Origin: Clonostachys chloroleuca
Lineage: Eukaryota; Ascomycota; Sordariomycetes; Hypocreales; Bionectriaceae
Assembly (NCBI GenBank): GCA_037952775.1
Contig: JBANAY010000004.1
Location: forward strand, 8,308,001-8,372,000
Length of the DNA: 64,000 bases
Direction of reading: 5' to 3'
Each line of letters starts with the position of its first letter. Within the stretch, counting starts at the first letter, position 1. The notes below the pieces were generated by a model. It did no database searches. It was not told the origin of the DNA and saw only the letters and a list, made by a program, of their open reading frames with translations. Made by a program: the position numbers and the translations under genes. This document shows positions 10,060 through 23,469 of the stretch, one piece after another.

Positions 10060-11048
10060 CCGCTCTGCACATATACCGTGGTGTTGTCTTTGTTGTATCT
10101 GTCCGTACTGGTCTCTGCGGATTCGTTTACATTTCCTCTTAGTGCTGGTCAAGTTCTTCTTTGATGTACATGTACAGATTCAGCTTATATAACAGTTCGG
10201 GAATAATCTTAGAGATTGAATATTATTGTTCTATAATACGGTAGACGATTGGAAAACGATATAAACTATGTAACGGAGGGGTCCATCAGACGTCTGACTG
10301 TAACCGTACGCTTCGCAAGGCCCTGGTCTCCAGATGAAATAACCCTGGCGCCACAGATCTCGATATCCCAAGGGCGCAAAACTTCGGCCCAAATGACCCT
10401 TACTTCCTTGTGCAAGACCTGAGCGAGATAGGGGACCCTGATGGTGGTCAGCCAGGGGTTACCGAACATGGCTGCATGAATGTGATAGGCCCCCAGCTGA
10501 CCAACGCACGCAAAGCTGGCGTGATTGGATACATTGTGTTGGTTAGTGGAGGCTACGTTGGCGGCCAGGCGGCCAGGTGTCGGCGGTTGGCCAAAGTAGC
10601 GCAGCTCGCCCTGCACTGCCCTCTTCTCAAGCAGACAGCCTTATGCGACCAACATCACCTCTCATGTACCAAAGATCATCCCTCCACCGTAGCAGTTGCA
10701 CGCAGCGACATCTCCGAGAATGAGGGGCTGCGTTGGTAAGCCGCGGACTGCAGTTGGTACGTTGACAGCCAAGAGGATCCTCCTTCCGTCCATCCCCGAC
10801 CTGCCAAGAAGGGCCACGTCCATTGACGTGCTACTGTTTGTGGGCCATGTCGCAGTAGAGTTCCGGTCAGACCGGGGGACCCTAGACGGTGGGTATACCC
10901 TGCGGCACGCAAAAACAAAATTGTTAGCTGGAGCAGGCGGCGGGAGCTACAGCCCATTATTGCATGGCCTTCCCTTTGCGTGGGAAGGAGGGGGCGGGGC
11001 CTTTCAATGTCTAAGTACGCGTGTGGTGTTGCAAGGACAAAAGGGTCT
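10060..11048. other. Intergenic region upstream of the P450
   Basis: No supported gene. A minus-strand open frame of 116 codons (10266-10616) has no recognisable domain and no splice context, so it is not called. Confidence 0.4.
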
Positions 11049-11060
11049 TTATAAATATAA
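11049..11060 (+). promoter_or_regulatory. TATA box of the P450 gene
   Basis: TTATAAATATAA lies about 110 bp upstream of the ATG at 11161. A CT-rich leader (ttcttcgttctatcacc) runs directly into the start codon, as is usual in ascomycete promoters. Confidence 0.5.
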
Positions 11061-11160
11061 GCTGTTTTCATTTGCTGGGCGATGCGCAATTTGCCCTCGG
11101 CTTGGACTACAGCAGCCACTTTTCCATCTTTGCGATACGTCCCTTCTTCGTTCTATCACC

Positions 11161-12820
11161 ATGGCCTCCACTATCTCTGTAGTGACCGCGGGAGCCCTCG
11201 GGTTAGTCTCCCTCTACCTGGTGAGATGGCTCGTCGCGAAGCCATCTCTACCACTCCCCCTGGGCCGCCAGCTCTGCCACTCATTGGAAATGCCCACCAG
11301 CTGCCCAAGACACTTGCCTGGAAGCAGTTTGCGGCGTGGGGGAAGCAGTACGGGCCCATCTACCATCTCAGCGTGCCGGTCGGGCTGCATGTCATGGTCT
11401 TAACCACCGACAAGGCCGCTCACGAGTTGCTTGCAAAGCGAGGGGCATCCTTCTCCGACCGACCCAAGATGTTCGTAAGTGACTACGTGACTTTTTACCA
11501 GATCCGTCAAATGCTCGGACGTTAATTATGGATTTCCCCCTTCCATAGGTAGCACAAGAGCTTGCTCTCAAGCATATGAACGTATTATTGATGGACTACG
11601 ACGAACGCTTCAAGAGCCGCCAGAGACTCGAGGCGACAGTCCTGGGCCAGAGCGCGGCATCTAAATACATCGAGTTCCAGTCTCTGGAGTCAAAGCAGCT
11701 GATGTACGACCTGCTTATGAATGCTGGCGAAAAGGGAACAGACGTCCACGGCTTCATAGAGAGGACCACTGCTAGCACCATCTTTGCTCTATTCTACGGG
11801 TTTCGTATCAAGGACGCCGAGGCGCCTGAGCTCGTCGATGCCCTACTACTCGACCAGGAATTTTCCCAGTTTGTCCAGCTAGGAGCGCACCTAGTAGATG
11901 TCTTCCCCGCGCTCAACGCCCTGCCCGGCCACCTAGCACCCTGGAAAGCCAAGGCGGAGGCGCACCATCAGAGACAGCGGAAGCTGCACATTGGGAACCT
12001 AAACCGAGGTCTCAAGGAGCCCGGCTGGACATTTGCCAAGCAGCTGCATAAGACGATCCAGGAGGAGAATCTGCCCATCACATCCGACGAACTTGCCTTT
12101 GAGCTCGGTACGCTGCTAGATGCGGCGCTCGATGGGACAGTGGAGACTTTGAATTGGTTCCTCCTTGCCATCATCACACAGGACAACGGCTTTGTCAAGA
12201 GGGCGCAAAGTGATCTTGACAGAGTGGTTGGACGTGGCCGGCTGCCAACATTCGAGGATATTCCCAACCTCCCATACATTAGCGCCCTTCTGGAGGAGGC
12301 ACTACGCTGGCGTCCTGTTGGTGCTGGAGGCGTGCCCCATGCTACAAAGGTCGAGGCCGTCTACGAGGGGTATAGGATCCCTGCTGGCTCCATCGTGGTG
12401 CCAAACCACTGGGGCATCACGCGCGACGAGGCCACCTTTGGCCCGGACACCGACTCATTCATCCCAGAACGTTGGATGGACGGAGACATACTCAAGGAAC
12501 TGCCAGTTGCCGGCTTTGGATACGGTCGCCGTACATGTCCCGGTCGTTTCTTCGCCCGCAACATGTTGTTGATGTCCTTTGCTCGGCTTCTCTGGGCCTT
12601 TGACATATCGGCTGGACAGACGGAGGACGGTACGCCGGATCATCCCGATCCCGAGGCTTTCATCGACGGGCTGGTGACGAGGCCAGCGCCCTTCAAGAGC
12701 AAGTTTGAGCCCCGCGATCAGAATGCTCGTGATATCATAACAGGGCAAGGCGATACCTTTGGTGAGGACCTTTCCGTCTTACTGAGTAAGATTGGTGAAC
12801 AACTAGCAAAGCGGAGATAG
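11161..12820 (+). CDS. Cytochrome P450 monooxygenase (one-base frameshift near N-terminus)
   Basis: A heme-thiolate monooxygenase of microsomal type. The order of motifs is an N-terminal anchor (SVVTAGALGLVSLYLVRWLV), a proline hinge (PPGPPALPLIGN), an I-helix region (TLLDAALDGTVETLNW), ExxR in EEALRWRP, the PERW motif, and the heme loop FGYGRRTCPGRFFARN with the Cys ligand. One intron, 11475-11548 (74 nt), is well formed. The anchor and the proline hinge are in different frames: the C run at 11255-11259 has five C where six would join them. With one C added the coding length is 1587 nt, 528 aa, normal for the family. An in-frame ATG at 11226 could start an anchorless protein instead. It probably oxidises the product of the neighbouring fusion enzyme, but this is inferred from position only. 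Confidence 0.88.
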
Positions 12821-13750
12821 CTATCAGGCGTAATCCGCCTAGCGATTCTAGAGATGTAACGGCTGGCTGTTTCCTTGCGTCGTGATAAGTATGAGTGCAT
12901 CTAAGGAATGAAAGAGTTGATTGAGTCCGATCAAATTTACCTTTTACCCTCACTCCCAAAGTTTGATCCTGTATAGCAGCTGTTGATACTGCTATAAAGC
13001 CACTAGATTGCAACTCATTTTTCGTATTTAAATGACGCAGACTTCTCACCGAGACTTTACCTGTTTGATGTTGAAATTGTTACTTGCGGCATTTGTCTAC
13101 GGATCGTGTTTAGTTGAGCCAACTTGGGATGCGCATTGAGGCGTTCCTCCTGGAGCACCCCGTGCTATCGATGGCTTTCGCTTATCAACATGAACATTCC
13201 TACTATTTCGAAGTAGAAGCACCACATCAAAACAAACACTATCGATGCCTACCTACTGGCAAAACGTATTTACCGAAGAGACACTGTTGAAATAAGTATA
13301 TGAGGATGAGAAGCTTAGTTGATTGAAGAAGTAAAGTTATCTAAAGGTCCAATTGTACTTGGGAGTTGCCCTGGAAATGCGAACTTAGGAGTTCCCAAAT
13401 GCAGGCAAATCCCATTGCTGCATGCTCTGAGCAATCTCTCTCGCACGTGATCTTTATATGTAGCGCAGCGATCCCTCTCCTCATTCAATTCAATGTGACG
13501 ACCTGCCTTTGCCCTGGGGACCAATCGAAGCTAATACTAGCAACCTGTTGAATGCGATGTGGCCTCTCTCGAGTGAGGAGTTTTCCTGGAAACCGAACCA
13601 GTCGATGCCACAAACAATTCTGCAGTATCATACAGTAATTGATTGCGGAGCCGCCAGGCTCGGGAAACCGACGCGGCGTTTGGTTGAATACAGGATCGCC
13701 AGGTCAAATATACAGAATTAGCTCTGATAACTCTAATTATCCAGCTCAAG
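12821..13750. other. Intergenic, no gene seen
   Basis: Normal-composition DNA downstream of the P450, with short open frames on both strands and no domains. It merges into the AT-rich island at about 13.75 kb. Confidence 0.45.
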
Positions 13751-14126
13751 TTTAGCTATCAGGTATTAACTAATTACCTAAACTCAACTATCTTATATTA
13801 GGTAAATAGCTAATAATCCTACTCTAAGTTGAATCTTACTCTAGTATTTATAATTCTAATCTAAAAATAAGTATTAAATATAAAAAATTTAATTCTTAAG
13901 ATAATATATTAATTATAGTTCTTATAATATTATTTAAAATTAATTATTTTATTTTATTTTAATTTATTATTATATAATTAAAATTTCTTAAATACTTAAT
14001 AATTATATTTATAAGCTAGAAGAATTTATTAATTCTTTATTTTAAACTATTAAAAGAAAAATAAAACAATTATAATTAATTAGTTATTAAAATAATAAAT
14101 ATTAGATTTAATTTCTTTTTTACTCT

Positions 14127-14990
14127 TATTGAAATTACAGTGGCCTACAAGGTGTATTAGGCCTTGAGACCGCTATAACTAGCAGCAGTGGAAATTTTAG
14201 CTTCTAACTTATAGCGAATACTCCTCTATAACTTAGTCAAACTTCACACTAGAAACTCGGTTTATAGTGCATTTTATAGCGCAAAAGGATCTTATTTTGG
14301 TGAGAGGAACCGGAAAAATATACCAATTTCTCTCATAGGTCTACCGACTAAAAACTACTCTAAAACCCGCTACAGCAGCTTCCCGGGCTACTTTTGATTT
14401 TCCGCAAAATTTATTACTATAGGAAATCTAAAAAATCGACTTACAACTACCAAACTATAAGATAGATATATATAACCTTTTTAAGACCCACTTTTATCTA
14501 AAAGAGCTAGTTAAGCTGATCAGTTAAGTATAGATATTAGATATCTTATCTTTAAAGCTGAAAGAGATATCTAAGATCTAAGGTCTAGTCTAGGGTAGGT
14601 TGGTTATAGGGTAGCTTGGGTATAGGTTAGGCTACTAGAAGTTACTCAGATTTTTTCCTGAATTTTCTAGACCCTTATTTAGGCTAATATAGCCTAATAA
14701 CCTATAAATAACGCTGCTGACGCTCCTAGCCCTAAAGAGGAACTGGAGCCCGCTAAGCCGTAGCGGTCATAGCGGCCTGTAGCCACTGACCCACAGTGGC
14801 TGCAACCGCTATTGGCTCGTGATCGTAGTCGCTATCGGATAGCGGTCTCAATCGCTATTGGCTAGCTGTTACAGGGGATAGCGATCGCTAACAGTTAGTG
14901 GTTGCGACCGCTAGAGGTTAGTGGTTGCAACCGCTAACTTATAGCGATACGGTCACTAACTTATAGTGGCTATAGTCTCTCAATTCAACA
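14127..14990 (-). mobile_element. Solo LTR with 5-bp target duplication ACTCT
   Basis: Reverse-oriented copy of the LTR family, 864 bp. The inner end reads TATTGAAATTAC on the plus strand, where other copies have TGTTGAAATTAC (one G-to-A change). The far end is CTCAATTCAACA. The flanks 14122-14126 and 14991-14995 are both ACTCT, so this is a clean single-LTR insertion left by LTR-LTR recombination. Its interior contains a short array of 'gttagtggttgcgaccgcta'-like repeats. Confidence 0.9.
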
Positions 14991-15516
14991 ACTCTATTAA
15001 TAAATATTTATTAAGTTTTATCTATTTTTAATAAAGCTAATAAATAATAATTTTATACTAATAAAGGTAAATTATATTAAACTTAAAATAAGAGGAATTA
15101 TATAAAGTTTTTATTATATCTAATATATATATTAAAGTTATTTAATTATCTTTTATAGAATTCTCTATTTAAAGATATATTTTAAATTTTAATATAAAGT
15201 ATATAGTATTAGCTTTAGATTATATTTATTTTTAATATCAATTTTCTTTTTAGTTTAATAAATAGTATAATTCTTCTAATATTTATATTAGTAATAATTA
15301 TAAATAAGATCTATATAAATAAAAATATATTTTTAAATATAAAATTATTATAAATTTTACTCTAATATATAGATTATATATAGAACTCTATATTCTTTAT
15401 TTAATTACTTATAGATTATTAGGATCTTATAATAATTCTTATAATCTAGAGATATAGATTATTACTAAGCTTTAATAATCCCTTAGTATATATATATATT
15501 TATTTTACTAGCTAGA

Positions 15517-15816
15517 ATACTCTTTTAAATAGTTATTAATATATTTATCTATATATCTATTATTACTAGCTCTAATATAATCTACTAGTATATATTCTAA
15601 ACTAGTATATATTCTATATTCTTATAATAGTTAGATAACTTATACTGAACAGGGTCTAGGGTAGATCAGGATTAAACTAATTAGAGTATTATTCTGAATA
15701 GTATAATCAGGTTATCTTAGACTATATAATATAAGTTATTATTAATATATAAGTATTATAGAGCTAGTAATAATAGATATATAGATAATATTATTAATAA
15801 CTATCTAAAAGAGTAT
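15517..15816. repeat. 56-bp inverted repeat arms, hairpin-forming
   Basis: Arm 15517-15572 is nearly the reverse complement of arm 15761-15816, with about 190 bp between them. The right arm together with upstream sequence (about 15640-15816) recurs in direct orientation near 25702-25880. The arms may be LTR or MITE remnants. Confidence 0.6.
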
Positions 15817-15830
15817 CAAGTTATAGAAAT
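15640..15830 (+). repeat. Direct repeat copy A, possible degraded LTR of the gypsy element
   Basis: It matches about 25702-25890 over roughly 180 bp in the same orientation. The second copy carries extra C-to-T and G-to-A differences typical of RIP. The two copies bracket the degraded Ty3/gypsy pol, so they may be remnants of its LTRs. No target duplication was identified. Confidence 0.45.
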
Positions 15831-17419
15831 AAATATATATATATATACTAATATATTTACTAGAGTATTTATAATAGTTTTTACTTAAGATTTTATTTAT
15901 CTAAAGTAAAGTTACTCTTATTAATTACTAGGGTAGATTAGTATTACCTACTTTATATATAACTTCCTATAGTCTAAAGATAGTCTTTATTTATAATATA
16001 ATACTTCTTTCCTCTTAGTTTTATCTCTAAAGCTATTTTATTATATTATACTATTAATATATATACTTAATTCTATATTTATTTTATATAGTAATTACTT
16101 ACTAATAAAATATCTAACTATATATTAAAATAAAAGAAATCTGAATTAGTATATAATTATATTTAAAAGTTAGAATATATTATTATATATAGTTTTAAGG
16201 TTCTTTTATATTCTTATTATATTAAGAAGAATACTTTATATATTATTATTCTAAATATTAATTATTATATAATTTATTATTATTTAGGTTATTTATATAA
16301 TTATTTATAATTTCTAATATTATTAAGTAAGTATATTTTATAATTTAGTATTATTATAACTACTAACTTATATAATTAAGAAAATTAATAAGGAGCTTTT
16401 TTATCTTAAGAATAAAAAGTTCTAAACTAAGATAGTATTAGCTAAAGCTTTTATATAAATTTCCTATTTATAGAAAATATAGAAGTAGCTTTATAAGAAG
16501 GATATAAAGATATTAAAAAAAGATCTAAATAATATAGAGATACTAGAAGAGGAGGAATAGAAAGAAGTAGAGAAGAGAAATTATTAGGAGGAGTTAGAGT
16601 ATATCTAGACTTAAGAGAATAAATTAGTATTCTAGATCTAAAGTACTTATACTATAGAGATAGTTAATTTTTCTAGCTTTTTCTTTAATTCTTCTATAGA
16701 GAATCTCTTTAGTAATATTATTTAAAGTAGTATTACTAATCTTTCTTCTTTTAGTAGAATTAGTAGATAAACTACTAGTAGTTCTTTAGGTATTTAGTAG
16801 GTTTTTATATATTATCTTTTTTATTATATTCTTTCTATTTTATTAAATAAAATATTTATCTATTTTTAATTTTCTTTTTTAATATTTTTTCTAATTTATA
16901 TTCCTCTTTATAGATCTTAATTAGATAATTTTAGTTTAGAGTATTCTTTAGTATTTTTTTAAGTAATAAGATATAAAAAACTAGGTAGATATATATTATA
17001 TCTAGTAATAATAGTTTATAGTTAGTATCTGATTTTTTCTTTAGGATTTTAAATAGTTCTAACTTTTTATAATCTAATTTATTACTTAGTTATATTATTA
17101 TAATATTTTTATAGAGTAAGTAGACTTTATCTTCTTCCTTTAAAATTAATCTCTTTAATCTTATTTTATTATAGTATTTCTTTATTCTTTTTTAAATAAA
17201 TTCTAATTCTATTTTTATTTCTATATATAATAAGTATAATATTTCCTTTATAAGTATAGTAGTAGGTATATCTAGTCTATTAAGTATTTATTAGTTCTAG
17301 AATTCTAGTTTATAGCTATATTTTATATATATAAGTATAAGCTGAGTAGATTCTTATACTAAGCTATTATATATAATCTGAGCTATAAGTAATAGTTATA
17401 TCTAATTATTTTATTTATA

Positions 17420-17720
17420 ATTAATATATACTTATAAGTATTATTCTAATATTTAGTTTAAATATTCTATTTATCTATTACTCTAGGGGTAGTAAGCTAT
17501 TAAAAGCTTATATTTAGTACCTATTTATACTATAAAGAATTATTAAAATTTAGAGATAAAAGTTATTTCTCTATCTAAGATTATTTCTTTAGATAATCTA
17601 TAATAACTAACTATATATTATAGAAATTAATATATAAGGTCTTCTATAGAACTTACTTCCTTATATAGAATAAAATACTTATACTTTATAAGTCTATTAA
17701 TAATAATTAGAATACTATTA
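17420..17720 (-). pseudogene. Ty3/gypsy integrase core, RIP-degraded
   Basis: Minus-strand translation gives recognisable rve integrase text. A stretch like IINRLIKYKYFILYKE stands for the usual VDRLTKYGHFIP-type motif. One like EIILDREITFISKF stands for ISDRDxxFTSKFW, and AYYPRVIDK for AYHPQTDGQTER. Stops and I/N/K substitutions follow G-to-A and C-to-T changes. It lies downstream, in minus orientation, of the reverse transcriptase at 19.5-20.3 kb, in Ty3/gypsy gene order (RT-RNaseH-IN). Confidence 0.7.
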
Positions 17721-17956
17721 TATTATACTCCTATTATAGGTTCTATTAATAATAATAGCTTAATAATATAATTAAAGAATATTAATTACTATAGTTATTC
17801 TAATATTAAAACTAGTTTAAGTTCTCTATATAGTTTATATTTTATAGATTTAATTTATATATAAGTATTATATTCTAAAACTATAGTTTATATATCTTTT
17901 TATAAACTAGAGTAATTATAATATTATTTTATTCTATTGAATATTTTCTTAACTTC

Positions 17957-18842
17957 TGTTGAATTGAGAGACTATAGCCACTATAAGTTAGTGACCGTAT
18001 CGCTATAAGTTAGCGGTCGCAACCACTAACTGTTAGCGACCGTAGCCACTAACTGTTAGCGATCGCAGCCACTAACGGTTAGCGATCGCTATCCCCTGTA
18101 ACAGCTGGCCAATAGCGATTGAGACCGCTATCCGATAGCGATTACGATCACTAGCCAATAGCGGTTGCAGCCACTGTGGGTCAGTGGCTACAGGCCGCTA
18201 TGACCGCTACGGCTTAGCGGGCTCCAGTTCCCCTTTAGGGCTAGGAGCATCAGCAGCGTTATTTATAGGTTATTAGGCTATATTAGCCTAAATAAGGGTC
18301 TAGAAAATTCAGGAAAAATCTGAGTAACTTCTAGTGCTCTAACCTATATCTAAGCTACCCTATAACCAACCTACCCTAGACTAGACCTTAGATCTTAGAT
18401 ATCTCTTTCAGCTTTAAAGATAAGATATCTAATATCTATACTCAACTGATCAGCTTAACTAGCTCTTTCAGATAAAAGTGGGTCTTAAAAAGGTTATATA
18501 TATCCGTATTATAGTTTAGTGGTTATAAGTTGATTTTTTAGATTTCCTATAGTAATAAATTTTGCGGAAAATCAAAAGTGGCCCGGGAAGCTGCTGTAGC
18601 GGGTTTTAGAGTAGTTTTTAGTCGGTAGACTTATGAGAGAAATTGGTATATTTTTCCGGTTCCTCTCACCAAAATAAGATCCTTTTGCGCTATAAAATGT
18701 ACTATAAACCGACTTTCTAGTATGAAATTTGACTAAGTTATAGAGGAGTGTTCACTATAAGTTAGAAGCTAAATTTTCCGCTGCTGCTAGTTATAGCGGT
18801 CTCAAGGCCTAATACACCTTGTAGGCCACTGTAATTTCAACA
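17957..18842 (+). mobile_element. Solo LTR with 5-bp target duplication ACTTC, nested in gypsy relic
   Basis: Full 886-bp copy, TGTTGAATTGAG...TAATTTCAACA, flanked by ACTTC on both sides (17952-17956 and 18843-18847). It contains an array of about 25-bp units built from 'gttagcgaccgtagccactaact', a GC-normal core and an AT-rich 3' half. It interrupts the minus-strand gypsy pol between the reverse transcriptase and integrase parts, so it is younger than that element. It is less mutated than its host. Confidence 0.92.
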
Positions 18843-19479
18843 ACTTCTTAATATCCTAAGAGTAGGTATTTATAGATTTCTTTAATAAGTACTATTCTTA
18901 TATTTTATTATAGTATTTTTATATCTAGTATAGCTTCTATCTGGACTTTAGTATATACTATTTCTCTTAGTATAATATCTAAAGTTTATTATACTAAATA
19001 TTCTTTACTATTTATTAAAAATAATTATCTATTAGTTTTCAGAATTATTTATTTATACTTAGGTTTCTAGCTAAAGATATTAGCTTATCTGTTTTCTAAT
19101 TCTTTTTAATATATAATTTTATAATTAAATTTAAATAAGTATTTAGTATAGTATATTTATTATCTATTAAGTTACTAAGTTATAGTAAAATACTAAATAT
19201 TCTTATAGTCTATATATACCTTAACCTTATATTATATTCCCAGGCAGTAGTATTTAAATTCTTTAAATATATATATAATAGCTATAAATTCCTTATTATA
19301 GATAGAGTAGTTAAGTTCTATATTATATAGTTTCTTTAAGTAGAATACTATAGAGTATAATCTCCCTTTATTATCCCTTTAGCTAATTTATATACTAATT
19401 ATAAAATCTGAAATATTAGTTTTAAGTTCTATTTCTCTTATTAGATTAAATATTTATAGTATAAGTTTATTAGTTATAT

Positions 19480-20260
19480 AGTTCTTAATATTATTAAATA
19501 TATCTTAGTATTTTAAGTTCTATTAAAATTCTTTTTTTTTTATTAGATTATATAGTAGTATAGTAATCTTTTTATAATTTTTAATAAATTATTAGTAGTA
19601 ATTAGTAAATCTAAGAAAAGCTTATACTTTCTTAATATTAGTTAGTTTTTTCTATTTAGAAACTATAGTAATTTTACTTTTTTCTATTTATATTTTATTA
19701 GGTTAAATAGTATATTCTAGGAAGTTAACTTCTTTTATATAAAACTAATTTTTCTTAGATTCTACTAGGAGGTTTATATCTTCTAGTTTCTTTAAGACCT
19801 TATATATATATTCTTTATATATATTCAGATTATTTAAAAATATTAAAATATTATTAAAATATATAACTATAAAGATATTAAGATACTTCTAGAATACTTA
19901 ATTAATTATTTATTAGAATATTATAGATATATTTATTAGTCTAAAGAATATAATAAAATACTTATATAAGCTAAACTTTATTTTAAATACTATTTTCTAT
20001 TTATCTCCTTCTTTAATTTATATTAAGTTATAAGCTTCCTTTAGATCTAGTATAATAAATTACTATTTATCTTATAACTAGTCTCTAAGTTCTATAATTA
20101 GTAGTAAGGGTATTCTATCTTTATATATAATCTTATTTAGTTAGTAATAATTAATAACTAAATAGAGTTTACTATTCTTTTTAAGTATAAATATTATAAG
20201 ATATTCTATAGATAAAGTTAATAACTATATATAGCTTTTACTAATATATTATTAATATAT
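19480..20260 (-). pseudogene. Ty3/gypsy reverse transcriptase, RIP-degraded
   Basis: The minus strand translates to a clear RT domain despite many stops. INYYxLNKIIYKDRIPL is the VDYRQLNKxTxKDRYPLP motif. LDLKEAYN is the LDLRxAYH motif. YFNNILIF replaces the catalytic YLDDILIF, both Asp codons changed to Asn as G-to-A mutation would do. It is followed by a tether region (KEVQAFLGF-like) leading toward RNase H. No intact frame remains, so this is a dead element. Gag is expected at about 21-23 kb but was not resolved. Confidence 0.8.
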
Positions 20261-23239
20261 TTATAGAGTATTTATAACTAAGATTCTATAAGGTTATAGA
20301 GTTTATAGAAGGCTAGTTCTCCTTTATTAATAATAGAAATTTTATAATCCTATTAGCTATACTATAGTAATCTAGTTTCTAGAGTTTCTTTAAATAGCTT
20401 ATTATATTTCTAATATTCCTTTAGAATATAATCTAGTTTTTCTTTTTTAAGGTATTTCTTTTTATCTTTTTATAGTTATTCCTTTCTTACTTATTTATAC
20501 TATAGATTAAACTTAATATTATAATTATATTTTTATTAATTTATTATATATATCTAATTAATAAAATCTATTTCTAAGGATTATTCTAATTTTTATATCT
20601 AGTTTAAGATTTATTTTATTTATTATAATTCTTAGTAGAATAAGTTCTTTAGTATATTAGATTATAATACTATTAAAGCTATAATTATTATATTTACTTA
20701 TTATTATAAGTTATTATTTAGGTTTTTTATAATAATACTTTTAGTTATTAAGAAGTTATTATATTCTTCTAATATTTAATAAAATTTTAATTTTTATTAA
20801 TTCTAATATAGATTTATAAGAATATTCTTTTATTCTATATAGCTAAACTAATCTATTAGTAAGTTTATATTTTATAATTATAATAATCCTAATATAATAT
20901 TATAGAACTTTTCTTTTATTCTCTATAGTAAGTAGAGTTAGTTAATTACTACTAGTAAGATATAATTATATAATACTCTATAATTTATCTATACTATAAA
21001 TTAGTATTCTTTAATTTTAATATCTATAATAATATTAATTAAATTTTCTCTCTTAATAGTTTTTAAGATTTTCTAATTTAATATTATTTTATTATATTAT
21101 AGCTCTATTATAAATAGTTTATATTATTTTTTATCTAGTTAATTTATTATTTAAACTATTCTTATTTTTTCTTATTTTTAAATATTTATTTTAGAATATT
21201 TATAAAAATTCTTAGTTTATTTATAAAATTAGAAATAAATTATTTATATTTCTTTTTCTAATTATTTAATTTATTAATTATTATTAATATCTCTTTATTA
21301 AAATAAGCTTTATTTTATTTCTTTTTATTAGTAGAGATAATTTCTTATTCCTCTATATTATTACTTTTTCTACTATCTATTAGAAATAGTATATCTTATT
21401 TATAATAATATCTTATTTCCTCTTCCTATAGTTAGTACTATTAAAAGTATAATTTAATAGGATTTATATTATTATTATTATATTTAACTAGTTCTAATAC
21501 TATTTTTTTAACTTCTAAATAGTTTTTATATTTCTAGTTATAATATTACTTAATTTAGCTATTATATTTAGTTATTATTTAATCTTTAAAATTCTTATTT
21601 TTATATTATAATTTAATTTTAACTTTCTTATAAATCTTATATCTTAGCTTAAAATATAATTTAGTTAATAGTTTACTATAGATATACTCTTTAGAATATT
21701 TTTTTAAGTTCTCTTTAAAAATAGTATATTATTTTATACTATATTATTAGTATATAAATTATTATATTTATTTTATAGTATATTTATTAGATATCTTTCT
21801 ATTAGAATATAAAAAGAAATTATTCTTTATTTTCTTTATTTAATATTTTAAATAATAGTTATTATAATAAGTTATTTAGAATTCTAGAGAATAATTATAT
21901 ATCTATATAGTCTTTATATAGATTAGTATTTTATATATACTATTACTAAGTTATATAGTACTAATAGTATTATTTCTAAAAATAATTAATTCTTCTAATA
22001 AGTCTAGATATTATTTTTATATCTTTTCTTAATAGTATATATAGAGTTTATTATATTTAGTATTAATTTCTATTCTAGTAAATTAATATTACTCTTTCTC
22101 TATAGAAGTTTATAGAATAACTTTTTTAGTATAGTAGAATATATATTTATATTTAGTAAATAATTTAAATTTTAGAACTTATTTCTCTTATTTTAATTTT
22201 TTCTTAAGCTTTTAAAAGATCTATTAGATTTTTTCTTATTATTTTCTAATTATACTAAGCTTTATATATTTCTCAGGTTCTAATACTTTTTTAAAAATAG
22301 ATATAATTTTTAGAGGAAATTTAGAAATTATAATAGTTATAAGAGTTCCTTTCTAATTAATTTTATATATTATTCTTAAAACTTTAATTTTAGTTTTTCT
22401 AATTATTCTTAATTACTTTTTACTATTTTTAATAAGTTTCTAATCTTTTTTTTTTTATCTTTCTTAGATTCTAAATATTAGAATAAAATATATCTAATCT
22501 TATTATAATTATAATATTTATATTTTTCTATAGCTTCTAGCTCTATAGAATCTATATATATCCTAGAGATTATAATATACTATTATCTTAGTTTTCTAGT
22601 ATTAGTAAAATAGATTATTTACTATTTATAAGTTTACTATTAGTACTATTAATTATTAATTCTTATAATTATAATTATATATTTATAAATACTTAATAGT
22701 CTATTTTTCTTATAGAGTTTATTTTAAACTTTTTTTTTAAATTAATTAAAATAATAAAATATAGTATATTCTTTATTCTATTTAGTTTTAACTAGTAATT
22801 AGAGATAATAAATACCAAAGATTAAATATAATTTTTTCTAAGAGAATAAATTAATTTTATATTCTATTTTATACTTCTTATTTTAAATACTAAAAATCTA
22901 TTTAAAAACTTTTATAAAGTAATTAAAACTTATTATAATATTAATAGTTTATTAGCTTCTTTATCTATTAAAATATTTTCTTATAATAAGTTTAAACTAG
23001 TTAAATATAATTTCTTTAAGTTATAAATAGATATATATAACCTTATTTTTATTAATATTAAGTATAATAAAAAAATAATTAAAATATACTTAGAATTAAG
23101 TTATAAATCCTTATAGTTTATTTTAGATTCTATTAAATATCTTAAATAATAATAATTTAAATAATTATTCTAACTCTCTTCCTTAAATAGTAATTATAGC
23201 TTATATTTAAATATTAATATTTTTTGAAAGGTCAAGGTC

Positions 23240-23440
23240 TCTAGTATAGGGTAGACCAGCTGTAGGGTAAGCTAGGTCTAGGGTAGATAAAGCCTATAGG
23301 GTAGGTTCCGAAATACTAGAGAAGGATCGTTCGAAAAGGCGTAGTAGAAGGTGCGGGCTCTATAAGAGAAAATAAAGCTCTATCAGCTACAGGGTAGCTA
23401 AGAAAGATAGACTGTAGGGTAGATAAAAGAGTGTATTGGT
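23240..23440 (+). repeat. Interspersed TAGGGTA motifs
   Basis: The heptamer-like core TAGGGTA or CAGGGTA recurs at least six times in about 200 bp with no fixed spacing, beside the Tc1/mariner relic. A second small group lies near 25285-25360. It is not a telomeric array: spacing and unit vary. Confidence 0.4.
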
Positions 23441-23469
23441 GACTTATAGAATCTCTATCTATAGTGGGT

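Noticed and set aside
9652..10152. 166-codon minus-strand ORF
   Set aside because: Antisense shadow of the membrane-protein exons 5-6.
10266..10616. 116-codon minus-strand ORF upstream of the P450
   Set aside because: No recognisable motif or splice partners; considered chance.
23240..23440. Interstitial telomere repeat (TTAGGG)
   Set aside because: The shared core is TAGGGTA with irregular spacing; no TTAGGG tandem units.
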